Positions 19,395-28,231 of a stretch of DNA of 64,000 nucleotides are shown here, one piece after another (position 1 is the stretch's first letter; each line of letters begins with the position of its first letter). The notes beneath the pieces were generated by a model, which made no database searches, was not told the DNA's origin, and was given only the letters and a program-made list of their open reading frames with translations. The translations under genes were made by a program, and so were the position numbers. Origin of the DNA: Acinetobacter portensis (GTDB lineage: Bacteria; Pseudomonadota; Gammaproteobacteria; Pseudomonadales; Moraxellaceae). The DNA is taken from contig NZ_LWRV01000049.1 of the NCBI RefSeq assembly GCF_009372215.1, forward strand, positions 1 through 64,000, in the 5' to 3' direction.

Positions 19395-19685
19395 GATAAG
19401 CAAAGTATTACAGAAAAATTTGAAAGTGATAGTCCTCTCCAATAATTCAAATGCGAGGTATAAGAATCCCCTCTTCTTCTCAAGATGTATATGTCTGGCC
19501 TAATTCCGTCAATTAATTGCGAACTGCTGCTATATATTGGATTTTATTAACCTGATGCGAGGCAAATCCTCCTTATAAATTCAATAGCTATTCAAGAACC
19601 ATTATAAAAAGTTTGCTATATAGCGAACATTCACCATAATTAGTTAAAAGTTTGCTATATGGCTAACAAAGTTTCGGGAGCAAAA
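19395..19685. promoter_or_regulatory. Regulatory region with two palindromic operators before the XRE gene
   Basis: Two imperfect palindromes of the form GTTTGCTATAT(A/G)GC(G/T)AAC lie at 19611-19628 and 19650-19667, 39 bases apart. Both have half-sites GTTTGC / GC(G/T)AAC (reverse complement GTTCGC or GTTAGC) around a TATAT core. The second ends 19 bases before the preferred ATG at 19686, so an autoregulating XRE repressor is expected to bind here. The first 200 bases of the interval hold no convincing gene. Confidence 0.7.
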
Positions 19686-20009
19686 ATGGCTACAAGAGGT
19701 GAAATAGGTAAAAAAATACGTTTGGCAAGAAAAAGATTAGGCTATACACAGAAAAGTCTTTCAGAAAAGACTAAAGTCAATAAAACAACAATTTCAGAGA
19801 TAGAGAATGGCCGTTTTACAGGTTCATTTGACATATTTGAACGTGTGCTTGATGGCGTGGGTTTACAATTCGAAGTGAATAAAAAAAATTTAACTTGCCC
19901 CAATGGGATGAAATTGAAGCAATATTTTCGGAAGATGATGAATGAAATTATTTACAAGCTCTATCATTTGGTATTTACGTCCAACAATGCAAAATCAACA
20001 ACAACTTGA
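19686..20009 (+). pseudogene. XRE-family regulator (HipB-like) with a frameshift in an A-run
   Basis: A helix-turn-helix protein: GEIGKKIRLARKRLGYTQKS then TKVNKTTISEIENGRF. The ATG at 19686 follows GGGAG with a five-base gap; the ATG at 19659 lies inside the second operator and lacks a ribosome site. After FEVNKK the frame crosses eight A residues at 19881-19888. Adding one A restores a conventional ending (NKKKFNLPQWDEIEAIFSE...) that stops at 19943-19945, instead of the present basic tail to 20009. It is therefore either a real one-base deletion, a phase-variable tract or a sequencing error. No toxin gene follows directly. Confidence 0.75.
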
Positions 20010-20134
20010 ACACCCATTTCTCATACAAGTAGGGCTATTTTACAGATCGAAATGATAAATTCATAAATTGCTTTTCAAAGAAAAAGAAACTAATATGTTT
20101 CTTATATGACCTAAAAGCAATAAATGTATCTACA

Positions 20135-20443
20135 ATGAATAAGTCTTTACTTCAGCAAATCAAAAAAAGACGAACCCAATTGGGCTTAAAGCAAGTTGAT
20201 ATGCAATCCCGTACAGGCATTTCAAGACAGCAATACCAAAAGCTGGAAAGTCAGGGTAACCCTCGATTAGAGACCTTAGAAATTATCGCGGCAGGATTAA
20301 ATGCTCAACTGATGCTCATCCCTGATGATAAGGTTCATTTGATTAGACAATTATTGAATGATGAAATTAAAGTCACTATTGAAGATCAGGATGACTTAAT
20401 GACTAACCCATGGAAGGGTCTTCTCGGAGGAGAGGAACCATGA
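20135..20443 (+). CDS. hipB: HipB-like XRE antitoxin
   Basis: A 102-residue helix-turn-helix protein (IKKRRTQLGLKQVDMQSRTG, then ISRQQYQKLESQGNPRLETLE at about residues 28-48) of the HipB type. It should bind its own promoter and the HipA-like kinase. Its stop overlaps the hipA ATG as ATGA at 20440-20443, the classical hipB-hipA order. The C-terminal tail (TNPWKGLLGG) may contact the toxin. Confidence 0.82.
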   Translation: MNKSLLQQIKKRRTQLGLKQVDMQSRTGISRQQYQKLESQGNPRLETLEIIAAGLNAQLMLIPDDKVHLIRQLLNDEIKVTIEDQDDLMTNPWKGLLGGEEP

Positions 20444-21729
20444 ATACTGTTGCCGTCCTGAAATTAACATTACATCACGCTGTCGTTGGATACTTGGCAG
20501 GATTTCAGAGCGGAAAAAATATTCTGGTTTTTACAGATTCTTTCCGCTTTGATCAGCAACGTCCGACCTTGAGCCTGCTGACTTCCCCCTTGTATCCTCA
20601 AGCGGATAAAATTTTAGAAAAGACCTATGTTACACATCAGCGCTTACACCCCTTGCTATCAAACTTGCTACCAGAAGGGGCATTACGTGAACTGATTGCA
20701 CAAAGCCTCAAAGTACATATAGACAATGAATTTCAGTTATTGGCAGATTTAGGTCATGATTTACCTGGAGCACTCATTGCGACTCCATTAGATCCAGAAG
20801 AAATTCCAGATGAAATAAAATTCAAACTGCAGATCTCGAATCCAGATCAAATTTTAAAGCAAGAGATTCGAACAGATAATAAGTTTTCCTTGGCCGGCGT
20901 CCAAATGAAGTTTTCCATGAAAGCCAAAGATGGGCGTTTTACACTAGCACAGGCAACGGAAACGACTCTACTCGGGGACTGGATTATCAAAACTCCTTCT
21001 TCCAGACATGCTTTTGTTCCGCTAAATGAATATTCTATGATGACCCTTGCCAAAACGGTCGGAATAGATGTCCCTGAGATTCGCTTGGTGGATATGGCCC
21101 TTTTACAAGACCTCCCACCATTAAATTTACCCCAAGAGCAATATGCTTTCGCAATCAAAAGATTTGATAGACAGAGTACTGCTGATACTACAGAGCTTAT
21201 TCACATCGAAGATTTTGCTCAGATCTTCGGCGCATATCCATATCAGAAATACAGCACCACAAATTATGAGCAGATAGGAAAGATCATTTATCAATTTTCA
21301 GATAACAAAATTATTGATATTCAGCAATTTGCCAGCCGCTTACTCGTCAATATTTTACTCGCCAATGGAGATGCGCACTTAAAAAACTGGAGTATGATTT
21401 ATCATGATAAAAGTGCACCCAGATTATCTCCCGCATACGATATATTAATGACTAGTGTATATATTGAAAATGAGCATCATTTCGCATTAAATCTTGCCAA
21501 AAATAAAGATTGGTATCTAGCTGAGATGAAGCATTTTAAGCAATGGGCAGAAAAAGTCGGCGTTCCATGGCGTATCATCGAGAAGCAACTTCACGATATT
21601 ATGGATAATGCTCGATCATTATGGCCAGCGCTATTACTAGACTTACCTATGATTTCCGCTCATAAAGAAAAATTAAGAGAACATTGGAAAAAATTGCATC
21701 CAGACTTTCAGATACTTACAGATGATTAG
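20440..21729 (+). CDS. hipA: HipA-family serine/threonine kinase toxin
   Basis: A 429-residue HipA-type kinase. It has the N-terminal subdomain (VAVLKLTLHHAVVGYLAG), the nucleotide-binding SLAGVQMKFSM segment near 150-160 and IIKTPSS, then the catalytic loop NGDAHLKNW with Asp311 and the metal-binding SPAYDIL. HipA toxins phosphorylate aminoacyl-tRNA synthetases (GltX in E. coli), halting growth; the target here is unknown. I use the ATG at 20440 rather than 20410 because of the strong GGAGGAGAGG ahead of it and the overlap with hipB. It ends 17 bases before the convergent SNF2 gene. Confidence 0.88.
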   Translation: MNTVAVLKLTLHHAVVGYLAGFQSGKNILVFTDSFRFDQQRPTLSLLTSPLYPQADKILEKTYVTHQRLHPLLSNLLPEGALRELIAQSLKVHIDNEFQLLADLGHDLPGALIATPLDPEEIPDEIKFKLQISNPDQILKQEIRTDNKFSLAGVQMKFSMKAKDGRFTLAQATETTLLGDWIIKTPSSRHAFVPLNEYSMMTLAKTVGIDVPEIRLVDMALLQDLPPLNLPQEQYAFAIKRFDRQSTADTTELIHIEDFAQIFGAYPYQKYSTTNYEQIGKIIYQFSDNKIIDIQQFASRLLVNILLANGDAHLKNWSMIYHDKSAPRLSPAYDILMTSVYIENEHHFALNLAKNKDWYLAEMKHFKQWAEKVGVPWRIIEKQLHDIMDNARSLWPALLLDLPMISAHKEKLREHWKKLHPDFQILTDD

Positions 21730-21746
21730 GGTAATCTGAAACCAAA

Positions 21747-24700
21747 CTAAAATTTCTCAAACAAGTTCATCACGTCATTTTCCGTCAGTTTCGCTTCGCC
21801 CTCATGATCGGTACTTAGAATAGACTGTGCCAGTTCTGCTTTATTTTGCTGTAAGGCAAGAATTTTTTCTTCTATGCTTTTATTGGTAATCAGCTTATAC
21901 ACAAATACTGGCTTGTCCTGTCCAATCCGCCATGCACGATCTGAAGCTTGATCTTCAGCAGCAGGGTTCCACCATGGATCATAGTGAATGACCGTATCTG
22001 CGGCAGTTAGATTCAGACCGACCCCTCCTGCTTTCAGACTGATTAAAAATACTGGCACTTGTCCAGACTGAAATGCTGTAATGACTTCATCTCGCTTTTT
22101 GGTCTTTCCAGTCAGCTTCACATAGCCAATTTCTGCGTGATGGAGCTGTTGCTCAATCAGTTCCAACATTGAGGTAAACTGAGAGAAGATCAGAATTTTT
22201 CGCCCCTCCTCCACCATTGGAACGACCATATCCATCAACTGTTCAAGTTTGGCAGAGTGTGCCTGCCCGGTTTTCACTGAATCCAGCTTTAGTAAGCTAG
22301 GATGGCAGCACACCTGACGTAGCTTCAGTAAGGCATCTAAAATTTGAATTTGACTACGTTTAAAGCCTTTTTCTGCCACAATTTTCTGAATATTTTCCTG
22401 CATCGTGGCACGAACAGCCTCATATAACTTGGATTGCTGGTCATTCATATCAATATTGACTTCAATCGTGGTTTTTTCTGGCAACTCTTTGGCTACGTCA
22501 GTTTTCAAGCGACGTAAAATGAAGGGCTTAATCCGGTTGACCAACTTTTGCCTTAACTGCTGATCACCGCGTTTTTCAATCGGATGACGGTACTTTTTAT
22601 TAAAAATTTCTTGTGAATATAAAAATCCTGGCATCAGGAAATAAAATAGTGCCCACAGCTCACCCAAATGATTTTCCATAGGTGTACCGGTTAGACATAG
22701 ACGATGTCGCGCTTTTAATTGCCGTACTACCTGTGCAGCTTTGGCACGCGGATTTTTGATATTTTGCGCCTCATCCAAAATGAGTTGATGATATTCATAT
22801 TGCTTTAGTTGCTCTTCATCTCTCGCCAGAAGCGGATAGGTGGTTAACACAATATCATAGTGCGGAATCTGCTCAAAATACTGATGGCGATCGGGCCCCT
22901 GTAGCAGCAATACCTTGAGCTCAGGGGTAAATTTCTCCGCTTCTTTGAACCAGTTATGCATCAGCGATGTGGGTGCAACAATTAAGGCGGGACTGTCCTG
23001 CAAATATCCAGCCTGCTTTTCCATGAGTAAATGGGCTAAAGTTTGTGCTGTTTTCCCTAAGCCCATATCATCTGCCAGAATCCCGCCATGCTGGGTTTCC
23101 CTTAAAAACTGTAACCAGCCTAAGCCCTGCTGCTGGTATGGACGCAACTCCCCCTGAAAACCTTGTGGTGTCGGCAGTTGTTGCTGGTAGCCTTGTTTGA
23201 ATTTCTGTACAAATTGCTGCAGGCGATCACTGACCTGCCATGTCATCCCAAGATTATGCTGCAATTCTAATAATTGACTCGCATCATAGCGATCAATACT
23301 GCGCTCTTCTTGCTGTAAAATGCTCTGCAGATGCAACAATACCGGCTTAATATCCCTAGCGGATAGAGCCAAATCAGGTTGATCAACTGCAGTTTTCACG
23401 GTGAAAATTTGACTGTCATGCAGATGAATAAAAGTCCGCGGATCAAGTAAATCAGGATTTACTCGCACCAAAGCTACGAGCGCATCAAGCAAATTATAAG
23501 AATTGCCTGCACTGTCTTGAACCGTCGCCCCGATATTGAACCAGTCCTGCTGACCTTCAGATTCAGTGATAGAAATATTTAAATTTTCAACATATTGCAG
23601 ATTAAAGGGGCTGTTATTCAGATGCTCTATCTGCCAGCCCATCAACTCAATTTGATTGATGGGCATCAGCTGTTTGATCCAATCTCCATAGAAAGCAAAA
23701 ACCATAGAATCAAGACGTTGTTTATTCAGTTTTAATTGATGGTCATAACTAAGATCTTTCACCCACTTCAGTGATTCGACCAATAGCTGTAAACGTTGGA
23801 TTGACTGTTGTTCCTGAACTAAGTCCCGAAGCTGTCGTACCATTTTGTCATGCTGCTCACCAATAAAACTGTCGCCTGATGTACCTGCTTTTATTCTTCC
23901 GCCTGCATAGGAGAATTCAATTTCAGCACAAACAGACTCTTCCCATTTCCAATCAAATTTATCTAAAACACCGAAGCGTAAAATTGGCTGGGGACTACCC
24001 TCAAGGACATCAATATGCTGAATAGACTCGGGCTGAGGCAGATTTTTCACGTCTGAATATTGATGAGTCAGTTTCTCAAACTCTGGCAAGAGCATAGATG
24101 GAAGATCAGGCATCTGTAAAAAATGGTACAGAAGATTTGCCGTATATTCACCATATAACTGGCCCACCGTGTTCTGTTGAATATCCACATAACATGGTGG
24201 ATGACTCGCGAGAATCTGAATATGTGGATTTGATTTCAAATCGAGTCGAATATCACCATTGACCAATTCAATGTTTAAATGCTCTGTCTGTTTGTTTACA
24301 CCTTGTTGCCAGATCAGTTCGATGTGATAGCCTTGTTCTGACCATTGAAGTGCAGTATGGCTCTTTTTTTGCCAGTACACATCGCCACTTTGAATAAAAG
24401 ATTTGAAATGCTCCAATAAAATTCCGGAGATATCAAGATTGCTTTGATAAAATCGTTCGTCACTGTTTATTTTGGCATAATAATAAATCTGGTTAAATAA
24501 TTGTCGTTTTTGTTCAGGTAAAGTCAGATGCTTTCTGGTGATATTTTCATATTGGGTATAATAACTTTCCCCCGCAATTGAGCCGTTTTTATTGCGTCTG
24601 GCCTTCTGAACATCAACTGTCAATTTCTTTAAGCTGACAGACTGATCTAGCAGGTAAATTAAATAATTGTTTGTTTTGACAGATTGCTCTGGTTCAGTCT

Positions 24701-25094
24701 GTTGTAAATACCGTTTAAAATCATTCAACCAGCGCTGTGCCTGATCATCCCCCCGTAGGCGTTTTGCGATTCCCTGCGGGGATTGAGAGTCAGCATAACG
24801 CTGCTGAAATTCCTGGCGATATTCCTGAAAGAATAACCGCGCTAAAGCAGCAGCATGTTTACAGTTATATCCAACCGGACAAGTGCAGTCGTCATCAATT
24901 AAACGGTCTTTTTTAAGATTATAGGTAATCGCGGTATCGTAATAATCTGTCCCTTCAATTTGAGCATACATCGTGACATCTTCATTTTCCTCAAAAAACT
25001 CAATTGTTTCCCTATCAATGTGTTTAGCATAGCTCAGACTGCGCTGAAGAGTTGCAGTACTAAAGCGAGATAGAAAATTGATCAATGAGGACAT
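21747..25094 (-). CDS. SWIM/SNF2 helicase-like ATPase
   Basis: A protein of about 1115 residues. The N-terminal SWIM zinc finger (CTCPVGYNCKH) is near residues 67-78. A long middle region of the bacterial SNF2-associated type is followed by the ATPase: DDMGLGKTAQT (motif I) near 680, LDEAQNIKNP (motif II) near 774, LTGTPMENHLGELW (III) and the C-terminal lobe with FISLKAGGVGLNL and DRAWRIGQDKPV (VI). Such proteins translocate on DNA or remodel protein-DNA complexes; the role is unspecified. The ATG at 25094 is preferred to a TTG at 25124 because the promoter would start transcription near 25117, and in the duplicate copy this frame is interrupted just upstream. It is convergent with hipA. Confidence 0.85.
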   Translation of the reverse strand: MSSLINFLSRFSTATLQRSLSYAKHIDRETIEFFEENEDVTMYAQIEGTDYYDTAITYNLKKDRLIDDDCTCPVGYNCKHAAALARLFFQEYRQEFQQRYADSQSPQGIAKRLRGDDQAQRWLNDFKRYLQQTEPEQSVKTNNYLIYLLDQSVSLKKLTVDVQKARRNKNGSIAGESYYTQYENITRKHLTLPEQKRQLFNQIYYYAKINSDERFYQSNLDISGILLEHFKSFIQSGDVYWQKKSHTALQWSEQGYHIELIWQQGVNKQTEHLNIELVNGDIRLDLKSNPHIQILASHPPCYVDIQQNTVGQLYGEYTANLLYHFLQMPDLPSMLLPEFEKLTHQYSDVKNLPQPESIQHIDVLEGSPQPILRFGVLDKFDWKWEESVCAEIEFSYAGGRIKAGTSGDSFIGEQHDKMVRQLRDLVQEQQSIQRLQLLVESLKWVKDLSYDHQLKLNKQRLDSMVFAFYGDWIKQLMPINQIELMGWQIEHLNNSPFNLQYVENLNISITESEGQQDWFNIGATVQDSAGNSYNLLDALVALVRVNPDLLDPRTFIHLHDSQIFTVKTAVDQPDLALSARDIKPVLLHLQSILQQEERSIDRYDASQLLELQHNLGMTWQVSDRLQQFVQKFKQGYQQQLPTPQGFQGELRPYQQQGLGWLQFLRETQHGGILADDMGLGKTAQTLAHLLMEKQAGYLQDSPALIVAPTSLMHNWFKEAEKFTPELKVLLLQGPDRHQYFEQIPHYDIVLTTYPLLARDEEQLKQYEYHQLILDEAQNIKNPRAKAAQVVRQLKARHRLCLTGTPMENHLGELWALFYFLMPGFLYSQEIFNKKYRHPIEKRGDQQLRQKLVNRIKPFILRRLKTDVAKELPEKTTIEVNIDMNDQQSKLYEAVRATMQENIQKIVAEKGFKRSQIQILDALLKLRQVCCHPSLLKLDSVKTGQAHSAKLEQLMDMVVPMVEEGRKILIFSQFTSMLELIEQQLHHAEIGYVKLTGKTKKRDEVITAFQSGQVPVFLISLKAGGVGLNLTAADTVIHYDPWWNPAAEDQASDRAWRIGQDKPVFVYKLITNKSIEEKILALQQNKAELAQSILSTDHEGEAKLTENDVMNLFEKF

Positions 25095-25158
25095 AATTAC
25101 CAGAAACCAAAAATGTTTATACAATTATAACGGACAAAGCTGTCATTTCAGAACAGTA
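25092..25158 (-). promoter_or_regulatory. Promoter and operator-like palindrome of the SNF2 gene
   Basis: On the minus strand TATAAT lies at 25124-25129, placing transcription start near 25117. Upstream, CTGT-N9-ACAG (25140-25156) forms an inverted repeat over the -35 area, where the hexamer TTCTGA is only a weak match. The same -10 and palindrome are kept in the truncated copy at about 32070-32115, so they travelled with the gene. Confidence 0.55.
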
Positions 25159-25191
25159 TTGCTCGCCAATGTATTAAAAGGAAATAAATCC

Positions 25192-25545
25192 ATGCTCAAA
25201 AACTTAATGTTTACTACAATGGATGGGGTGAATATTGGCTTTGGGGTACATTGGTCTCCTCAACCGCAATCACAGGTCGGCCATTAATCGCCTTTGAATA
25301 CAGTGCAGAAGCGATCAGTAAAGGTTTAGAACTTTCCTGCACATCAAATGGATATCATGGGTGAGGCATTGAATATTCCTCGACAAGCTCTTGTGAAACT
25401 TGGTACTCAGGAAGCGGAACTTTGTGTCCAAGAAGTCGATGAAATTATTGGCTCGATTTGTAAGGTTGCAATCCGATTCAGCAATATCGCTCATGACCTA
25501 TTACCTGGACAAATTCAAGCAGAGACTCCAACTGATCCAAAATAG
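25192..25545 (+). pseudogene. hipA remnant with frameshift and internal deletion
   Basis: An ATG at 25192 starts MLKN; shifting frame after the A-run at about 25197-25201 gives LNVYYNGWGEYWLWGTL followed by GRPLIAFEYSAEAISKGLELS, a typical HipA N-terminal subdomain. After about 25340 the sequence jumps to a short frame (IMGEALNIPRQALVKLG..., ending 25545) that reads like a HipA C-terminus (EVDEIIGSICKVAIRFSNIA). The kinase core of roughly 250-300 residues is missing. It lies divergently beside the SNF2 gene and before fruA. The N-terminal match is strong by eye; the C-terminal match is weaker. Confidence 0.65.
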
Positions 25546-25587
25546 GATTGAGCATAATATTCATTTATTGCACTAAATAGCTTTCAC

Positions 25588-25612
25588 AAAGCCTCTATAG
25601 AGGGCTTATTCT
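25588..25612 (-). terminator. Hairpin at the fruA stop codon
   Basis: A stem formed by GCCTC/GAGGGC around TATA (25591-25605) overlaps the fruA stop. It is followed on the minus strand by TTTGTG, a weak U-tract. It is probably a modest terminator for fruBKA. Confidence 0.45.
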
Positions 25613-27288
25613 AACCGTTGTTTTATCACGGCATAAGCTACACCAGTCACCACACTTCCAATCGCAATCGCCAATAAATATTTTAATGGATAATTCATCG
25701 CATTCGGAATGATCAGTACCATTACACCGCCATGAGGAGTGACTAGTTCACATTTAAATAATGCAACCAAAGCCCCAGTTACAGCACCACCTGCGATCGC
25801 GCATGGAAGCACTCGAATCGGGTCTTTAGCAGCAAACGGAATAGCCCCTTCCGAAATGAAACATAGGCCCAGAACTACAGCAGCCTTCCCTGCATCTTGC
25901 TCAGGTTTGGCAAATTTATGCTTTGCCAGAAAAGTTGCAATTGCCATACCCAACGGTGGTACCATACCCGCAGCCATGGTAATCGCCATCGGTCCGTATG
26001 TTTGTGACGTAAGTAAGCCCACCGTAAAGGCATAAGCCGCTTTATTTATTGGTCCCCCAACATCAATACACATCATACTCCCAAGGATAACCCCCATGAT
26101 CATGGCATTGGTCGTCCCCATATTGGCAAGGAAGTATGTGAGTAATTCAAACAATTGTGCAACAGGCTGTCCAACCACATAAATCATGATTAAACCAACA
26201 GCTAAACTGGCCAATAGTGGAATAATCAAAATTGGTTTTAATGCTTCTAGGCTACTTGGGAGTTTAAGCTGTTTCGATAAAAATAACGCAATATAACCTG
26301 CAATAAAACCTGCAACTAATCCACCGAGAAAGCCTGCCTCTAATTGTGTAGCAAGTAAACCGCCAATCAAACCTGGAGTTAAACCCGGACGATCCGCAAT
26401 AGAATAAGCAATGTAACCTGCCAGCATAGGTACCATAAGAGTAAATGCTGCAGCACCTATTTGCTTTAAGGATGCGGCAAAGCTTCCTTCAACAGGATTG
26501 AGGCCAAACATAAACGAGATGGCAATGATCAAACCGCCCGCCACAACCATCGGCAGCATGAAAGACACCCCTGTTAAAAGGTGTTTATAAATTCCAGTTT
26601 TTTCTTTGTTTTCATTTTCAGTCTTAGTGGCTGTTTGCTTACCCGTTTCAAGCACTTTGGCTTCAGCAATTGCATTTGCAAAAGTCTTATCCGTTTGCTT
26701 AAGGGCAAATCCTGTACTACAGCGGTATACACGTTTGCCTACAAAGCGATCTGTATTGACCTCAATATCCGTTGCTAAGATCACGACATCTGCTTTGGCA
26801 ATACTTTCTACCGATAAAACATTTTTAGCCCCAACCGATCCTTGGGTTTCAACATCAATCTGATACCCGTGCTTTACTGCACCTTGTTGTAAGGCTTCGG
26901 CCGCCATAAACGTATGCGCAACACCAGTTGGACATGCTGTAATGGCGACAAACCGTGTAACCCCTTCATTGGCTGCAATAGTTTCATCTAAAGCATCTGA
27001 ATGCTCAAGAACTTGTTGCAAAAGCATGATCGCATCGTGTTGTGCGTTATTCAAACCAATGACTTTCACAACCTTGTCACGCAGTTGATCCGCTTCTGCC
27101 GACTTCTGTCCTACAAAAACAACAGTATCAATAACATTTGATAAATCGAGATGCTCGACTGATGTCGCCACATGATTGGAAATACCAAGTGCTGTCGCTG
27201 CTTTGGACAGTTTTTTGGACAAAATCACTGCATTAATCGGCTGCTCGGGACTATGTGGCACAAATAAAATATGTTTTATCTCTTGCAT
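25606..27288 (-). CDS. fruA: Fructose PTS EIIBC component
   Basis: A 560-residue membrane permease that imports fructose and delivers fructose 1-phosphate. It has an N-terminal duplicated B-like domain (residues 1-100), the true EIIB domain with the phosphorylated Cys119 in TACPTGVAHTF, and an EIIC domain from about 230 with 8-10 helices and the conserved CIDVGGPINKAAYAF and FISEGAIPFAAKDP segments. It follows fruK by four bases and completes the order fruB-fruK-fruA. Length and motifs are normal. Confidence 0.95.
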   Translation of the reverse strand: MQEIKHILFVPHSPEQPINAVILSKKLSKAATALGISNHVATSVEHLDLSNVIDTVVFVGQKSAEADQLRDKVVKVIGLNNAQHDAIMLLQQVLEHSDALDETIAANEGVTRFVAITACPTGVAHTFMAAEALQQGAVKHGYQIDVETQGSVGAKNVLSVESIAKADVVILATDIEVNTDRFVGKRVYRCSTGFALKQTDKTFANAIAEAKVLETGKQTATKTENENKEKTGIYKHLLTGVSFMLPMVVAGGLIIAISFMFGLNPVEGSFAASLKQIGAAAFTLMVPMLAGYIAYSIADRPGLTPGLIGGLLATQLEAGFLGGLVAGFIAGYIALFLSKQLKLPSSLEALKPILIIPLLASLAVGLIMIYVVGQPVAQLFELLTYFLANMGTTNAMIMGVILGSMMCIDVGGPINKAAYAFTVGLLTSQTYGPMAITMAAGMVPPLGMAIATFLAKHKFAKPEQDAGKAAVVLGLCFISEGAIPFAAKDPIRVLPCAIAGGAVTGALVALFKCELVTPHGGVMVLIIPNAMNYPLKYLLAIAIGSVVTGVAYAVIKQRLE

Positions 27289-27292
27289 CGTA

Positions 27293-28225
27293 TTAACTCA
27301 ATGATTGGACTGAGATTTGCAATTTCAAATCTTCAATAACAGCAAAGTCTGGAAGGGCAAACCCAATTTGGGTCACAGCATTGCTCGCAATTGCGGTTGC
27401 TGTTTTCAATGTTTTTTCTGGGGAAGTTGAACTCAACAAGCCATGAATCATACCTGCCAGCAAGGAATCTCCCGCACCCACCGTACTTTGGACGGTGACC
27501 TTCGGTGCAGTAGCATGTAGGGGGTGCGTGCGGTGAAGCCAGTTCACCCCGTTTTCACCCATCGAGACTACAATATGTTCGATCTGACTATTTAAACTGG
27601 CAAAAAGATGCTGCTGTTCTGCAAACGTTTCTGCTGGCAAATGGTAAGTTTCCGTCAACTCATCTGTATTAGGCTTAATCAACCAAGGATGGGCAGCAAT
27701 TGCTGCTTTCAACGCAACACCACTGGTATCTACTGCGACTTTTTTACCCGCAGACTGTAACCATAGAATCAGTGTCGAAAGCTCTTCTGCAGAAAACCCT
27801 TGTGGCAAACTGCCAGCAATCACAATCACATCAACCTCTAAAATCAGTTGAGATAAACGTTCATATAGTTGTTTTTTTGCTGAGCTATCTACAAAAAAGC
27901 CCTTGCCATTGATGTCAGTCATCTGACCAGAAGCTTCTGCAACTTTAATGTTTTGTCGTGTTTCACCTGCAACATAAATAAATTGGTTATCAAATTGCTC
28001 TTGCTGGATATGATTGTCAAAAATTTGACGGTTTTCTTGCCCCAAAAAGCCACTCACAATCAGTTCATGTCCCAAATCCTTAAGGACCTGTGCCACGTTT
28101 AAGCCTTTACCTGCTGCATGGCTTTGGGCCGTTAACTGACGATTGACCTCGCCAACTTTTAGTTGATCCAATTGCACGGTGAGGTCAATTGCAGGATTCA
28201 GAGTAATGCTTAATATCTTAGCCAT
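27293..28225 (-). CDS. fruK: 1-phosphofructokinase
   Basis: A 310-residue PfkB-family kinase converting fructose 1-phosphate to fructose 1,6-bisphosphate with ATP. It has the N-terminal TLNPAIDLTVQLD, the substrate-binding SHAAGKGLNVAQVL at about residues 36-49, and the anion hole/catalytic base VGAGDSLLAGMIHG near 250. It lies between fruB (6 bp) and fruA (4 bp). Confidence 0.95.
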   Translation of the reverse strand: MAKILSITLNPAIDLTVQLDQLKVGEVNRQLTAQSHAAGKGLNVAQVLKDLGHELIVSGFLGQENRQIFDNHIQQEQFDNQFIYVAGETRQNIKVAEASGQMTDINGKGFFVDSSAKKQLYERLSQLILEVDVIVIAGSLPQGFSAEELSTLILWLQSAGKKVAVDTSGVALKAAIAAHPWLIKPNTDELTETYHLPAETFAEQQHLFASLNSQIEHIVVSMGENGVNWLHRTHPLHATAPKVTVQSTVGAGDSLLAGMIHGLLSSTSPEKTLKTATAIASNAVTQIGFALPDFAVIEDLKLQISVQSLS

Positions 28226-28231
28226 TCGTAA

